DNA from: Campylobacter sp. CCUG 57310
GTDB lineage: Bacteria; Campylobacterota; Campylobacteria; Campylobacterales; Campylobacteraceae
NCBI RefSeq assembly: GCF_013201975.1
Contig: NZ_CP053845.1
Location: 496,001-560,000, forward strand
Reading direction: 5' to 3'
Length of the DNA stretch: 64,000 bases
This document shows positions 48,269 through 58,096 of this stretch, piece after piece (the stretch's first letter is position 1; each line of letters begins with the position of its first letter). The position numbers and the translations under genes are program-made. The notes below the pieces were generated by a model. It made no database searches. It worked only from the letters and a program-made list of their open reading frames with translations, and was not told the origin of the DNA.

Positions 48269-48692
48269 TTAAGCCTCCTAGAATTGGTAATTTGATCATA
48301 AAATTATAGTGCAATAAAAATTAAAAAGTATTTAGTAAATTTAAGGATAGCCAAACTTTAAAATATCTATTTATGGTTATGAGGCGTTTGTGAAATTTAA
48401 TGCCCATTATTAAATTTTTAAGGAATTTTTATATTTTAACTGTAATAAATTTAAGAGAAAAGATAGTATTTTAGGGGCTAAATTCAAATTTAGTCAGCAA
48501 ATTTTAGGCGGAAAATTCTCTAAGTAGAGTAGTAAGATTATATAAATTTAGGCTTAAATTTAATGCTTCATGTAACGCTTTGATACGAAATTGCTATAAA
48601 TTTTTAAATTTATTTATGTCGCATTTGTCTTTTTTACGATTAAAAAAACAAAGATAAAATAAAATTTGATCAAATGAAAATAAGGAGAGAGT
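48269..48692. other. Intergenic region between pepT and the gltP-like pseudogene
   Basis: About 420 bp of AT-rich DNA between divergent genes. AAGATAAAATAAAA near 48648-48661 is a weak -10 candidate for the rightward gene, followed by AAGGAG as ribosome-binding site. I see no ORF, repeat or RNA gene. Confidence 0.5.
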
Positions 48693-49984
48693 ATGCCTGA
48701 TAAAAAAGTATTTTAGACTTTTATTTTAAAAGTAATTTGCTTTTACGTATTCTTATTGGACTTGTTTTAGGTGCGATATTTGGTATGATTTTTCAAAACG
48801 CAGGCGGTGCGATAGAGATATTAAAGCCATTTGGAGATCTGTTTATCAGGCTACTTAAGATGATAGTTTTGCCTGTCATAGTCTGTACGCTGATCGTTGG
48901 AGCTAGCTCGATATCTCCTTCTCATCTTGACAAGGTAGGCGTAAAAATCATTGTTTTTTACATGTTTACTTCGCTCTGTGCCATTGTCATAGGACTTGCC
49001 GTTGGTTCCATCCTTCAGCCGGGTGTAGGTCTAGAGCTAGCTACAAACGTAGCAAGCGCAGGCAAGGAGGCTAAAGCTCCTGGGCTTGTGGATATATTGC
49101 TCTAAATATCATTCCGACAAATCCTTTTGAGGTTATAGCCAAGGGAGAGGTTTTACCTACTATATGTTTTTTGTCTATTTTTTGGGATTGCGCTTGCGTT
49201 TAGTCTTGATAGCGAAAATGAGCAGGTTAGAAATTCGGCTAAAATCGTATTTTCGTTTTTTGAGGGCATGAATAGCATAATGTTTAAAGTGGTTCATTGG
49301 GTTATGCAATATGCTCCTATAGGTGTTTTTGCGCTTATTTTTATCGTATTTTCAAAGAGCGGAGCCGAGGCGTTTGGGCCGCTTATAAATGTTACGGTAA
49401 GTGTTTATGTCGGATTAATTTTGCAAATTTTGCTTGTTTATTGTGTCATTTGTATTTTTATTAGGCTTAGCCCTATTAAATTTTTATCCAAAGTCCGCCC
49501 GCCGATGATTACCGCGTTTGTTACTAGATCTTCAGGTGCTACTTTGCCTATTTCTATGGAGACGGCTGAAAAGGATATGGGTGTGCCAAGAGGTGTGTAC
49601 GGATTTACTTTGCCCGTGGGCGCAACCATAAATATGGACGGAACGACTATCTATCTTGGCGTTTGTGCGATATTTGTAGCTAATGTCGTGGGTATGCCGC
49701 TTGATTTCTCTCAGCAGCTAACCGTAGTTATCACGGCGGTTCTATCTTCCATAGGAACGGCCGGAGTGCCGGGTGCCGGAGCCATAATGCTTCTTATGGT
49801 TCTTGAGTCCGTCGGGTTAAAAGTAGAAGCCGGAAGCGTTATAGCCATAGCCTACGGTATGATTTTGGGGATTGATGCCGTGCTTGACATGGGAAGAACA
49901 TCTATGAACGTCGTTGGCGATATGATGGGAGCGATATTTGTCGCAAAAAGTGAAAAAGAGCTTGATGAAAAGCTTTGGGAGTAA
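48693..49984 (+). pseudogene. Dicarboxylate/amino acid:cation symporter (GltP/DctA family), frameshifted
   Basis: The protein reads in pieces. MPDKKVF starts at 48693 and stops at once; LDFYFKSNLLLRILIGLVLG continues in a second frame to KAPGLVDILL. NIIPTNPFEVIAKGEVLPTI is in a third, and IFGIALAFSLDSENEQVRNS runs to 49984 in the last. The final 238 codons are intact and carry the SSGATLPISMETAEKDMG and GATINMDGTTIYLG signatures (NMDGT) of the family. Three shifts occur, two of them in or next to T-rich runs. Sequencing error cannot be excluded. Confidence 0.8.
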
Positions 49985-49989
49985 AATTT

Positions 49990-50023
49990 AAATTCAAAGA
50001 GAGCAAAAACTCTCTTTGAATTT
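49990..50023. terminator. Bidirectional terminator between converging symporter genes
   Basis: AAATTCAAAGAGAG (49990-50003) pairs perfectly over 14 bp with CTCTCTTTGAATTT (50010-50023) around CAAAAA. Confidence 0.8.
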
Positions 50024-50065
50024 GTTAGCTTTTGTCTTTAGTAATAAACTTTCTTTTGTATAAAT

Positions 50066-51409
50066 TTACGCATGGAAATTAAACTCTTCGGGATGATTAA
50101 GAGCGTAATTAAATTTTTCCATATCCACTTTTTTATCCCATATTGAGATTATTAAGCATCCTACGGCATTTCCGCAAAGATTTCCTACTGCACGCATTTC
50201 AGACATGAATTTATCAACCCCTAACAATACCGCTACGGTAACTACGGGAATTCCTGCGCTTGGAAGGGCGGCTAGGGTGCCTGCAAGCACGATAAAACCG
50301 GAGCCCGTTACTCCCACTGCGCCCTTACTGGTAACCATAAGGATGATTAAAATTTGTATGAGATGCTCTATGCTAAGCGGAATTCCAAACGCTTGAGCCA
50401 AGAAGATTACGCTTAAGCTTAGATATATATTGGTGCAGTCAAGATTAAACGAATATCCAGTAGGTATGATAAGACCCACGGCTCCGCGATGAATTCCTGC
50501 TGCTTCTAGTTTTTGCATAAGAGGAGCAAGTGCTGTTTCGCTGGAGCTTGTGGCAAATACCACTAAAACCTCTTTGGCTATAAAGCGCATAAATTTAAAG
50601 ATATTAACCTTTACGAGATAGCATATCAGCCCAAGAACGCCGAATATAAAAAATAAGCTTGCGGCAGCCATTACAAAAAGCAATTCAAGCATACCAAGTA
50701 AAGAGTCTATGCCGAATTTTCCTATCAAAAACGCCATAGCGGAAAATGCAGCCACCGGGCTAAATAGCATTAAAATCGTAAGCAGCTTTAAGACCCAATG
50801 CTGAACTATCTCAAGCGGCTTTAAAATTTTCTTTTTATGTTCGTGCTTTAAAAACGATATGATCACTGCCGTAACTATCGCCATAAATAGCACTTGGAGG
50901 GTGTTTGAAGTAAGAAAAGGAGTGATAGGATCGCTTGGAACAGCACTTTTTAAGATGGCCCAAACCGAGCCCACATCTTTATCTATGTGAGTGTATTTTT
51001 CGACACTTCCCGGATCTAGCGTAGTGTAGTCAAGATGCATGTTATGACCCGGCTTTAAAACTTCCCCAAATAAAATTCCCACCGCAAGCGCTATCGTGCT
51101 TACTATTTCAAAATATATAAAGCCTTTAAGTCCTATACTTCCAAGCTCTTTCATGCTTTCAAGCCCGATTATGCCTGAAACTATAGTAAGAAAAATAATC
51201 GGTCCTATTAGCGCTTTTAAAGCCTTTATGAACCAATCAATTCCAGGTTTGCTCGCTACACCTATATCAGGCAAAGCCATACCTACTGCTATACCTGCAG
51301 CTATGCCCAAAACCACCCAAAAGGCAAGACTGGTAATGATTTTTACAAATTTACTTTTTGGGGATTTGGATATGATTTTTGATGATGTTTCTTTTGAAAT
51401 ATCTTGCAT
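50066..51409 (-). CDS. dctA: C4-dicarboxylate:cation symporter DctA
   Basis: A 447-residue member of the glutamate/dicarboxylate symporter fold with eight membrane helices and two hairpins. The serine-rich hairpin VVFATSSSETALAPL, the helix 7 motif and EMRAVGNLCGNAVG with substrate-binding Arg and Asn match DctA rather than GltP. The usual NMDGT-type motif reads NLDCT here (Cys for Gly). It would import succinate, fumarate or malate, and lies next to the broken relative. Confidence 0.85.
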   Translation of the reverse strand: MQDISKETSSKIISKSPKSKFVKIITSLAFWVVLGIAAGIAVGMALPDIGVASKPGIDWFIKALKALIGPIIFLTIVSGIIGLESMKELGSIGLKGFIYFEIVSTIALAVGILFGEVLKPGHNMHLDYTTLDPGSVEKYTHIDKDVGSVWAILKSAVPSDPITPFLTSNTLQVLFMAIVTAVIISFLKHEHKKKILKPLEIVQHWVLKLLTILMLFSPVAAFSAMAFLIGKFGIDSLLGMLELLFVMAAASLFFIFGVLGLICYLVKVNIFKFMRFIAKEVLVVFATSSSETALAPLMQKLEAAGIHRGAVGLIIPTGYSFNLDCTNIYLSLSVIFLAQAFGIPLSIEHLIQILIILMVTSKGAVGVTGSGFIVLAGTLAALPSAGIPVVTVAVLLGVDKFMSEMRAVGNLCGNAVGCLIISIWDKKVDMEKFNYALNHPEEFNFHA

Positions 51410-51483
51410 AAAATATAATCCTTTGTTATTAGATTAATTTTTAAAAAAATATTTTACCCAAGAAGGCATTAAAGAAAAATTAT

Positions 51484-51499
51484 TGCAAGTAGACTTGCA
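51484..51499. promoter_or_regulatory. Palindrome upstream of dctA
   Basis: TGCAAGT-AG-ACTTGCA is a perfect 7-2-7 inverted repeat 75 bp before the dctA start. The position suits an operator for a dimeric regulator. No regulator gene is adjacent. Confidence 0.35.
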
Positions 51500-51610
51500 C
51501 TGTATCTGCTACTTTTTAAGCCATTGAAAAGTTTAGATTGGCGCAGTTCTTGTATGTTTTTATATGAATGTTTTACTAAAAATATATTTGATTTTATTTA
51601 ATATTTAAAA

Positions 51611-52105
51611 CTATAAACTCTCTTTTATCTCGATAGATTCGATCTTGTCGCCGCCTCTTACACTGTCAAGTACCTTTAGACTGTCTTCGTCTATCGCTTG
51701 CCCAAAAACCGTATGAACTCCGTCAAGATGAGGTTGCGCGCTATGACATACGAAAAACTGACTCCCTCCCGTATCAGGACCTGCGTGCGCCATAGATAGG
51801 CTTCCGCGTTTATGCTTGCTCTTTTGACCTCTGCATTCGCATTTTATCCTCCAGCCCGGACCGCCCGTGCCGGTTCCGTAAGGACAGCCGCCTTGGATAA
51901 CGAAATTCGGTATAACGCGGTGGAAATTTAGCCCGTCATAAAATCCGTCGTTTGCCAAAGTAGCGAAATTCATAACCGTTTGAGGCGTTTCTTCGCCAAA
52001 AAGCTCAAGTTTTATATCGCCTTTTTCGGTATGGATAACAGCAAATTTAAATTTTGCCAACTCGTCTTGATTGATCTCGTAAATTTTTAACTCGTCATTT
52101 CTCAT
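51611..52105 (-). CDS. ppiB: Peptidyl-prolyl cis-trans isomerase, cyclophilin type
   Basis: A 164-residue cytoplasmic cyclophilin with no signal peptide. Signature [13 protein letters not shown] carries the catalytic Arg, and [15 protein letters not shown] forms the active-site groove. It starts 9 bp after yebC; the same pair occurs in C. jejuni (from memory). Confidence 0.94.
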   Translation of the reverse strand: MRNDELKIYEINQDELAKFKFAVIHTEKGDIKLELFGEETPQTVMNFATLANDGFYDGLNFHRVIPNFVIQGGCPYGTGTGGPGWRIKCECRGQKSKHKRGSLSMAHAGPDTGGSQFFVCHSAQPHLDGVHTVFGQAIDEDSLKVLDSVRGGDKIESIEIKESL

Positions 52106-52114
52106 TTTTTTCCT

Positions 52115-52822
52115 TTATTCTATATTTGTATAAACGGCTTGCACGTCATCATCGTCTTCAAGCTTGTCAAGAAGCTTTTCTACCTCTTGCATCTCTTCTT
52201 CACTTAAGCTTATCGGCGAATTTGCGATGTACTGCAAGCTTGCCTTTTTGCTCTCAAGCCCAAGCTTTTCTATACCCTCGTGAAGCGTGCCAAAGCTTGT
52301 ATAATCTCCGTATATGTAAAGCGTATCGCCTTCGCTTTCAAGCTCGGTAAGTCCGAAATCAATTAGTTCTAGCTCAATCTCATCAGGCTCGATTTGAGGC
52401 ATATTGAGCTCAAAGACGCTCTTTCTAGTAAACATAAAGCTTAAACTTCCGCTTGGAAGCACCTCTCCGCCGTTTTTGCTAAATATCGCCTTGACGTTTG
52501 CAACAGTTCTGGTAGGATTATCAGTGGCGCATTCTACGATTATTTGCACTCCGTGAGCGGCTTTTCCGTCGTAAAATATAGTCTTGATATCGGCGCTATC
52601 TTTGCCGTTTGCTCTTTTTATCGCCGCGTCGATGTTATCTTTTGGCATATTTTCGCTCTTTGCGGCTGCTATCGCTGCGCGAAGCTTAGGATTCATATCA
52701 GGATCCGTTCCGCCCTCTTTAGCGGCTACCGTTATAGCCTTAGCCAGTTTTGGAAATACCTTACTCATCTTGTCCCAGCGAGCCTCTTTGGCCGCTCTTC
52801 GGTATTCAAATGCTCTTCCCAT
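52115..52822 (-). CDS. yebC: YebC/PmpR-family transcription/translation regulator
   Basis: A 235-residue YebC protein. The start [20 protein letters not shown] and the block [20 protein letters not shown] are diagnostic. Members bind DNA or help ribosomes at difficult sequences, depending on the species. It is co-directional with ppiB. Confidence 0.93.
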   Translation of the reverse strand: MGRAFEYRRAAKEARWDKMSKVFPKLAKAITVAAKEGGTDPDMNPKLRAAIAAAKSENMPKDNIDAAIKRANGKDSADIKTIFYDGKAAHGVQIIVECATDNPTRTVANVKAIFSKNGGEVLPSGSLSFMFTRKSVFELNMPQIEPDEIELELIDFGLTELESEGDTLYIYGDYTSFGTLHEGIEKLGLESKKASLQYIANSPISLSEEEMQEVEKLLDKLEDDDDVQAVYTNIE

Positions 52823-52930
52823 AAATTTTCCTTAAAAAAATTTTGGAAATTATAGCCAAAAAAGATTATTATCTTTTTAAAATTTAAGATGTTTTGCGAG
52901 CTGTTAGCTTAAAATTTATAGTTAAAATAC

Positions 52931-52936
52931 TATAAT
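52931..52936 (+). promoter_or_regulatory. -10 element at the GNAT-copZ-copA operon, unusually close to the start codon
   Basis: ACTATAATTATC contains a perfect TATAAT ending 6 bp before the ATG at 52943. Transcription would start at or next to the A of the ATG, implying a leaderless mRNA. Confidence 0.45.
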
Positions 52937-52942
52937 TATCAA

Positions 52943-53497
52943 ATGATTATACAAGCTACCAAACAAGACGCTTTGCGTTGTATCGAACTACTGAATTTAG
53001 CTATGGATGATATCGCTTTTGCACTTAGCGGAACTACCGACAAGTTAAAAAGTAACGAAATTCTAACCTCTTTTTTTGTTCAGGATATTAATAGATTAAG
53101 CTATAAAAACGTTTATGTTTTTAAACACGAAAAAGATATAGTCGCAGCCATTTGCGCCTACTACGGAGGAGATGCAAATAGTCTTGACGCTCCTATTTTA
53201 GAACATCTTAAGAAATTTAATCCGGCCGCTAAAGTAGAAAAAGAGTGCCTTGAGGATGAGTTTTATATCGATAGTATAGCTGTTGATGAGAGATTTCGCG
53301 GGCAGGGAATTGCAGGAAAGCTAATAAAATTTATATTTGAAGTGGCTAAACTCAAAGAGTATGAAAAAGTATCTTTGATAGTAGATCAAGATAAGGTAAA
53401 AGAGAGAGAATTTTACGAGAGACTAGGCTTTGTAATCAATCAGGAAATGACGATAAATTCGCATAAATATTACCACATGATAAAGGAAATTCTATGA
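52943..53497 (+). CDS. GNAT-family N-acetyltransferase
   Basis: A 184-residue acetyltransferase. Motif A, DSIAVDERFRGQGIAGKLI, has the R/Q-x-x-G-x-G/A acetyl-CoA loop, and FYERLGFVIN is the C-terminal motif B. The N-terminal part (FALSGTTDKLKSNEIL) is of the type seen in uncharacterised bacterial GNATs. No ribosome-binding site is visible. The end overlaps copZ by 4 bp; its link to copper handling is unclear. Confidence 0.8.
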   Translation: MIIQATKQDALRCIELLNLAMDDIAFALSGTTDKLKSNEILTSFFVQDINRLSYKNVYVFKHEKDIVAAICAYYGGDANSLDAPILEHLKKFNPAAKVEKECLEDEFYIDSIAVDERFRGQGIAGKLIKFIFEVAKLKEYEKVSLIVDQDKVKEREFYERLGFVINQEMTINSHKYYHMIKEIL

Positions 53498-53697
53498 AAC
53501 ATTTTAAAGTTGCCAATGTGCATTGTCAAAACTGCGCAAATACTATAAAAAGCGCGCTTGAAGATGAATTCGGAGCTATTGAAGTTGATTTAAGTCGTGA
53601 GCCAAAAGTGGTTAGTGTAAATTTAGACGATAAAGATGTAGGTAAATTTATATCCGAGCTTGACGATCTTGGATTTGAAGTGATAGAGCAAATTTAG
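53494..53697 (+). CDS. copZ: Copper chaperone CopZ (HMA domain)
   Basis: A 67-residue heavy-metal-associated domain, VHCQNC with C11 and C14 binding Cu(I). The fold pattern is beta-alpha-beta-beta-alpha-beta. It follows the GNAT gene with a 4-bp overlap and precedes copA by 2 bp. It is expected to deliver Cu(I) to the ATPase. Confidence 0.9.
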   Translation: MKHFKVANVHCQNCANTIKSALEDEFGAIEVDLSREPKVVSVNLDDKDVGKFISELDDLGFEVIEQI

Positions 53698-53699
53698 CT

Positions 53700-55868
53700 A
53701 TGTCAAAAACTATCAAGCTCAATATCGCGGGCATGACCTGCGTGAATTGTTCAAATGCTATAGAGAGAGTCGCTAAAAAGATGGATGGCGTAGAGGACGC
53801 TAAGGTTAGCTTTGCTAATGCTACGGGCGAATTTATAGTAGCTAGCGAAGAAGTAAGAACTAAGCTTGAAGAAAAGATCAAAAAGCTGGGCTACGAGATC
53901 GCTAAGGATATGAGCGAATTTGAGAAAAAAAGAGCCTTGCATATAAAAAACCTACGCAACAACTTTATCGCCGCAGCGGTAATAAGCGCTGTGATAATGT
54001 GGCTTGAGATGACGGGCGTTATGAGCGAGCCAAAGGCGTTTGTAATGCTATTTTTGGCTTTTATCGCGCTTGCGGTTTGCGGTAAGGAGTTTTTCGTACA
54101 CGCTTACGGCGCACTTAAAAACAAAAACTACGATATGAACGTGCTTGTAGCGCTTGGCACTTCGATGGCGTTTCTTTACTCGGTGTTTGTCTTTTTAGCC
54201 CCAAATTTGATGCCTGAAAATATGCGCCATATGTATGTTTCAGGCTCTGCGATGATTATTACTTTTATCCTGCTTGGCAAATTTCTTGAGGAGCGCTCAA
54301 AGGCTAGGGCGGGGGATTATCTAAAAAGCCTTATGGATCTTTCTCCTAAGGTGGCTTTAGTGCTAAAGCCTGACGGACAAGCCGTAGAAACGGATGTGCA
54401 AAACCTAAAAATAGGCGACATCGTAATGGTAAAAGCGGGCTTTCACGTGCCTTGCGACGGAGTTATCATAAACGGCGGAGCCGAGCTTGACATGTCTATG
54501 CTTACGGGCGAGAGCCTGCCTGTGTATAAAAAAACGGGCGATGAGGTAAATGCAGGTACGATAAACACAAACGGCTATCTGAATGTAAAAGTTACAAAGC
54601 CGTCAAATCAAACTTTGCTAGCTCAAATTTTACATCTATTAAGCGATGCTAGCACGAAAAAAATGCCGATTAGTCGATTTGCCGATAGGGTTGCAAATAT
54701 CTTTGTGCCGGCCGTTATTATTATAGCCGTGGTTACGTTTTTGATCTGGTTTGCAGTTACCGGAAATGCTGTGCAAGGCGTTTTAAGTGCGATTTGCGTA
54801 CTTATCATATCTTGTCCTTGCGCGCTTGGGCTGGCTACTCCTATTGCTATCATTTCATCTCTTTCTTTGGGCGCTAAAAACGGAATTTTGATAAAAAATC
54901 CCGAAGTCATAGAGGTGCTTCACACCGCCAAATACGCGATATTTGATAAAACCGGCACTCTTACAAAGGGTGAAATTTCGGTTAATTTTACCGATATAAA
55001 CGAAGATGATTTGGCTCTAATCGCAGCTCTTGAAGCAAAAAGCTCGCACCCTATATCAAAAGCGATTGTTAATTATGCAAACGAGCTTGATCTTAAAATT
55101 TTAGGCAACGATAGCGGTTTTGAAAGTATCGCAGGAAAAGGCATAAGAAGCCTTGATGAAAGCGAGATAGTCGTGGGCAATGAAGGCTTTTTGAAAGAAT
55201 TTGGCATAGAGATTCCTGATTCTTCAAAAGAGCAAATTTTAAAGATGCAAAATGACGGAAACGGTGTGGTTTTGGCTGCGATAAAGAAAAAATTCGTAGG
55301 ATTTATAAGTCTTAGCGATACTTTAAAGGAAAATGCTAAAGAGATTATAGACGAGCTGAAAAATAAAAATATAATTCCTGTGATGCTAACGGGGGATAAT
55401 GTTTTTACCGCTAAAAACGTAGCGCTGAAGATCGGCATCGAAAAGGTCTTTGCGGGAGTTTTGCCTAATGAAAAATTTGAGATTATCAAAGAGCTTCAAA
55501 AAGACGCCAAGGTCGTGTTTATAGGAGACGGCATAAACGATTCGCCTTCGCTTAAGCAAGCTGATATCGGCATAGCCATGAGCAGTGGAGCCGACATAGC
55601 AAAGGACGCGGGCGATATAGTTCTTATCAAAAATGACCTTGAAAGCGTTGTTAAAGCGATAAATTTGGCTAAAGATACGATGAAAACGATCAAGGAAAAT
55701 TTGTTCTGGGCGTTTATCTACAATCTAATCTGCATTCCCGTGGCTGCAGGTGCGCTCTATCCGGTATTTAAGATAGTTTTAACTCCGGTTTATGGAGCGA
55801 TTGCGATGTGCTTTAGCTCGGTAACCGTTGTTTTTAATTCGATTCGCCTAAGGTTTAAGAAAATTTAA
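53700..55868 (+). CDS. copA: Cu(I)-exporting P1B-type ATPase CopA
   Basis: A 722-residue P-type ATPase. One N-terminal HMA domain (GMTCVNC, C14/C17) precedes eight membrane helices with the CPC motif in ISCPCALGLATP. Other motifs are the phosphatase TGES, phosphorylation site DKTGTLTKG, the SSHPIS nucleotide motif and GDGINDSPSL. It exports Cu(I) from the cytoplasm. Confidence 0.95.
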   Translation: MSKTIKLNIAGMTCVNCSNAIERVAKKMDGVEDAKVSFANATGEFIVASEEVRTKLEEKIKKLGYEIAKDMSEFEKKRALHIKNLRNNFIAAAVISAVIMWLEMTGVMSEPKAFVMLFLAFIALAVCGKEFFVHAYGALKNKNYDMNVLVALGTSMAFLYSVFVFLAPNLMPENMRHMYVSGSAMIITFILLGKFLEERSKARAGDYLKSLMDLSPKVALVLKPDGQAVETDVQNLKIGDIVMVKAGFHVPCDGVIINGGAELDMSMLTGESLPVYKKTGDEVNAGTINTNGYLNVKVTKPSNQTLLAQILHLLSDASTKKMPISRFADRVANIFVPAVIIIAVVTFLIWFAVTGNAVQGVLSAICVLIISCPCALGLATPIAIISSLSLGAKNGILIKNPEVIEVLHTAKYAIFDKTGTLTKGEISVNFTDINEDDLALIAALEAKSSHPISKAIVNYANELDLKILGNDSGFESIAGKGIRSLDESEIVVGNEGFLKEFGIEIPDSSKEQILKMQNDGNGVVLAAIKKKFVGFISLSDTLKENAKEIIDELKNKNIIPVMLTGDNVFTAKNVALKIGIEKVFAGVLPNEKFEIIKELQKDAKVVFIGDGINDSPSLKQADIGIAMSSGADIAKDAGDIVLIKNDLESVVKAINLAKDTMKTIKENLFWAFIYNLICIPVAAGALYPVFKIVLTPVYGAIAMCFSSVTVVFNSIRLRFKKI

Positions 55869-55900
55869 ATTTAGTAAAATCACAAAAATTTAAAAGGACT

Positions 55901-56461
55901 ATGATGAAGCTTGGCGAATTTTATTCGGTTGTGTGTAGAGTTTTTGCTGTCGGTTTTTCAAATTCGTTAAATGACAAAATTTTTGAACAGATCAAGAAAA
56001 ACGGCGAGTGGTTTTTGCAAAATGATACCGAAGCTAATAATAAAGGAAGATCTCTTTATAAAGAGGCTATTAAGAGCGAGGATATAAAGGATATAGAGGT
56101 TGACTTTAAGAATTTGCAAAAGTATTTTCTCGCTACATATTTTTTTAAAGGCGATGATGAAAGGCTTGCTAAGCTTTATCAAATTTGCGGATTTGAGCCG
56201 AATTTAAAATCATTAAAGATAGACAGCATAAGCAATCAGCTATCGTTTTTATCGGCTATCTTAAAGCTTGAAGCCAATGAAAAGACAGAGGAAATTTTAG
56301 GCGTGTTTTTAAGCTCATATCTGCTTCCTTATGCTGCAAAACTCGCTCCTACGCTTCAAAAAGAGGCAAAAAGCAAATTTTACCGCGGACTTGGATATCT
56401 TTTTGAAGATTTTGCTAGCAGACTTGAAAAGACTCTTAAGATAAGGGTCGTTCCCAGATGA
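55901..56461 (+). CDS. TorD-family molecular chaperone
   Basis: A 186-residue all-helical protein resembling TorD/DmsD/NarJ chaperones of molybdoenzymes. The central [14 protein letters not shown] and C-terminal [17 protein letters not shown] and [14 protein letters not shown] match the family pattern (LP-W/Y-A…FY-x-x-L). No molybdoenzyme gene is adjacent. AAAGG precedes two possible ATGs (55901, 55904). The end overlaps lgt by 4 bp. Confidence 0.65.
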   Translation: MMKLGEFYSVVCRVFAVGFSNSLNDKIFEQIKKNGEWFLQNDTEANNKGRSLYKEAIKSEDIKDIEVDFKNLQKYFLATYFFKGDDERLAKLYQICGFEPNLKSLKIDSISNQLSFLSAILKLEANEKTEEILGVFLSSYLLPYAAKLAPTLQKEAKSKFYRGLGYLFEDFASRLEKTLKIRVVPR

Positions 56462-57285
56462 GTTGGTGGAACGAAATTTACAATAACTTTGATCCCGTAG
56501 CTTTTAAAATTTTCGGTATAAGTGTTCATTGGTACGGGCTGATGTATGTTTTGGCTCTACTTGTCGCACTTGGTGTGGCTAAATTTATCGTTAAATTTGA
56601 TAAGGTTAATATCTCAAATTCGCTTCTTGATAACTATTTTTTCTGGGTTGAGATAGGCGTTATTTTAGGCGCTAGAGTCGGATATATACTCATTTACGAT
56701 CCAAATACACTTTATTATATAACTCAGCCTTGGCAAATTTTTAATCCTTTTTATAACGGAGAATTCGTAGGAATTCGCGGCATGAGCTATCATGGGGCGG
56801 TAGTTGGATTTTTGCTTGCTACGTGGGCGTTTTGTAAAAAATACAAGCAAAACACTTGGGCTTTGCTTGATCTGGTTGCGCTAAGTATCCCGCTTGGATA
56901 TTTTTTCGGACGAATCGGGAATTTCTTAAATCAAGAGCTCTTTGGCAGAGTTACGGACGTGCCTTGGGGGATATATGTAGCAGGTATGCTTAGACACCCT
57001 TCTCAAATTTATGAGGCGATTTTAGAAGGTATTGTGATATTTTTAATTTTATTTACTTATCGAAAATTTAAGAAATTTGACGGCGAACTCATAGCTTTAT
57101 ATGCTATTTTATATACTATCGCAAGATTTATATGCGAGTTTTACAGAGAGCCTGATTTCGGGCTTGGCTTTGTATTTTTGGGTCTTTCTATGGGTCAAAT
57201 TTTATCTCTTGCGATGCTTCTTGCAGGAGTGCTTGCCTACTTTTATTTAAGAAATAAAAATATACAAAATTTTAAATCTATTTAA
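56458..57285 (+). CDS. lgt: Prolipoprotein diacylglyceryl transferase Lgt
   Basis: A 275-residue seven-helix inner-membrane enzyme that adds diacylglycerol to the lipobox Cys of prolipoproteins. The Lgt signature [14 protein letters not shown] (R152, N155, E160) is clear, and H112 in SYHGAVVG is the conserved His. Normal length. It follows the TorD-like gene in one unit. Confidence 0.93.
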   Translation: MSWWNEIYNNFDPVAFKIFGISVHWYGLMYVLALLVALGVAKFIVKFDKVNISNSLLDNYFFWVEIGVILGARVGYILIYDPNTLYYITQPWQIFNPFYNGEFVGIRGMSYHGAVVGFLLATWAFCKKYKQNTWALLDLVALSIPLGYFFGRIGNFLNQELFGRVTDVPWGIYVAGMLRHPSQIYEAILEGIVIFLILFTYRKFKKFDGELIALYAILYTIARFICEFYREPDFGLGFVFLGLSMGQILSLAMLLAGVLAYFYLRNKNIQNFKSI

Positions 57286-57378
57286 AGTTGCTTTGTGATA
57301 ATATAACAATTCGATTTTAAATTTATAAATTAAAATTATCATAAGTTATTAATAACAAATTTCAATATAGGAGTGCTC

Positions 57379-58080
57379 ATGAGTGGGCTAATCGAAGGTT
57401 TCTTGGGGAGGCAGGCGGATTGCAAAAAGAGTCGTTTGCCGGCGGTTTGGGACAGATGGCAGAGCATCACGGGATTTATTCTTGCCTGTTTTATTCTTTG
57501 CCATATGGTTTTTACATCAACTATCTTGCTTGGCAAGGACGCTTTTAATGCGGTTGTCGGTTTTGCCGAGGCTAAATTTCTGTTTGGTGAATCTACTTGG
57601 TGGATTACAAACGTAATAGCGGCTATAATTTTTGTAGTTTTTATCGCTCACGCATTTTTGGCTATGCGAAAATTTCCTGCGAATTTCAGACAGTATTTGA
57701 TGTTTAGAGGACACAAAAATCGCATCAGACACCTTGATACTACACTTTGGTGGTTTCAGTTTTTAACCGGATTTGCGCTATTTTTCGCGGCAAGCGGACA
57801 TTTAGTAGATATAGTTTTTGGTGGGCATATCACTGCCGATAGCTCTGCTTTAAATTTTGCCAGACTTGAGTTTTTCTACCTTGCCTTACTTGTCTTTATG
57901 GTTGTTCATGCCGGTGTAGGTATGTATAGACTGTATGTAAAATGGGTGAGTATAGAAGGTGTTAATAGAGCCGAAATGCTAGCTAAGAGAAATAAGGCTA
58001 AAACAATTATATTTGCGGTTTTTGGCGGACTAGCCGTGATCGCTTTGATTGCGGACTTTGTCTGGATCAGTCTTAGTTAG
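57379..58080 (+). CDS. frdC: Fumarate reductase cytochrome b subunit FrdC
   Basis: A 233-residue di-haem membrane subunit of the Wolinella/Campylobacter type. Five hydrophobic helices are visible, and candidate haem-ligand His residues occur in ILCHMVF (H42), FIAHAFLA, ASGHLVDI and VVHAGVG. It takes electrons from menaquinol. ATG at 57379 with TAGGAG five bases upstream is chosen over GTG at 57373. The order C-A-B is characteristic of Epsilonproteobacteria. No clear promoter was assigned in the AT-rich 90 bp before it. Confidence 0.94.
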   Translation: MSGLIEGFLGRQADCKKSRLPAVWDRWQSITGFILACFILCHMVFTSTILLGKDAFNAVVGFAEAKFLFGESTWWITNVIAAIIFVVFIAHAFLAMRKFPANFRQYLMFRGHKNRIRHLDTTLWWFQFLTGFALFFAASGHLVDIVFGGHITADSSALNFARLEFFYLALLVFMVVHAGVGMYRLYVKWVSIEGVNRAEMLAKRNKAKTIIFAVFGGLAVIALIADFVWISLS

Positions 58081-58096
58081 TAGATAGGAGCTAGTA

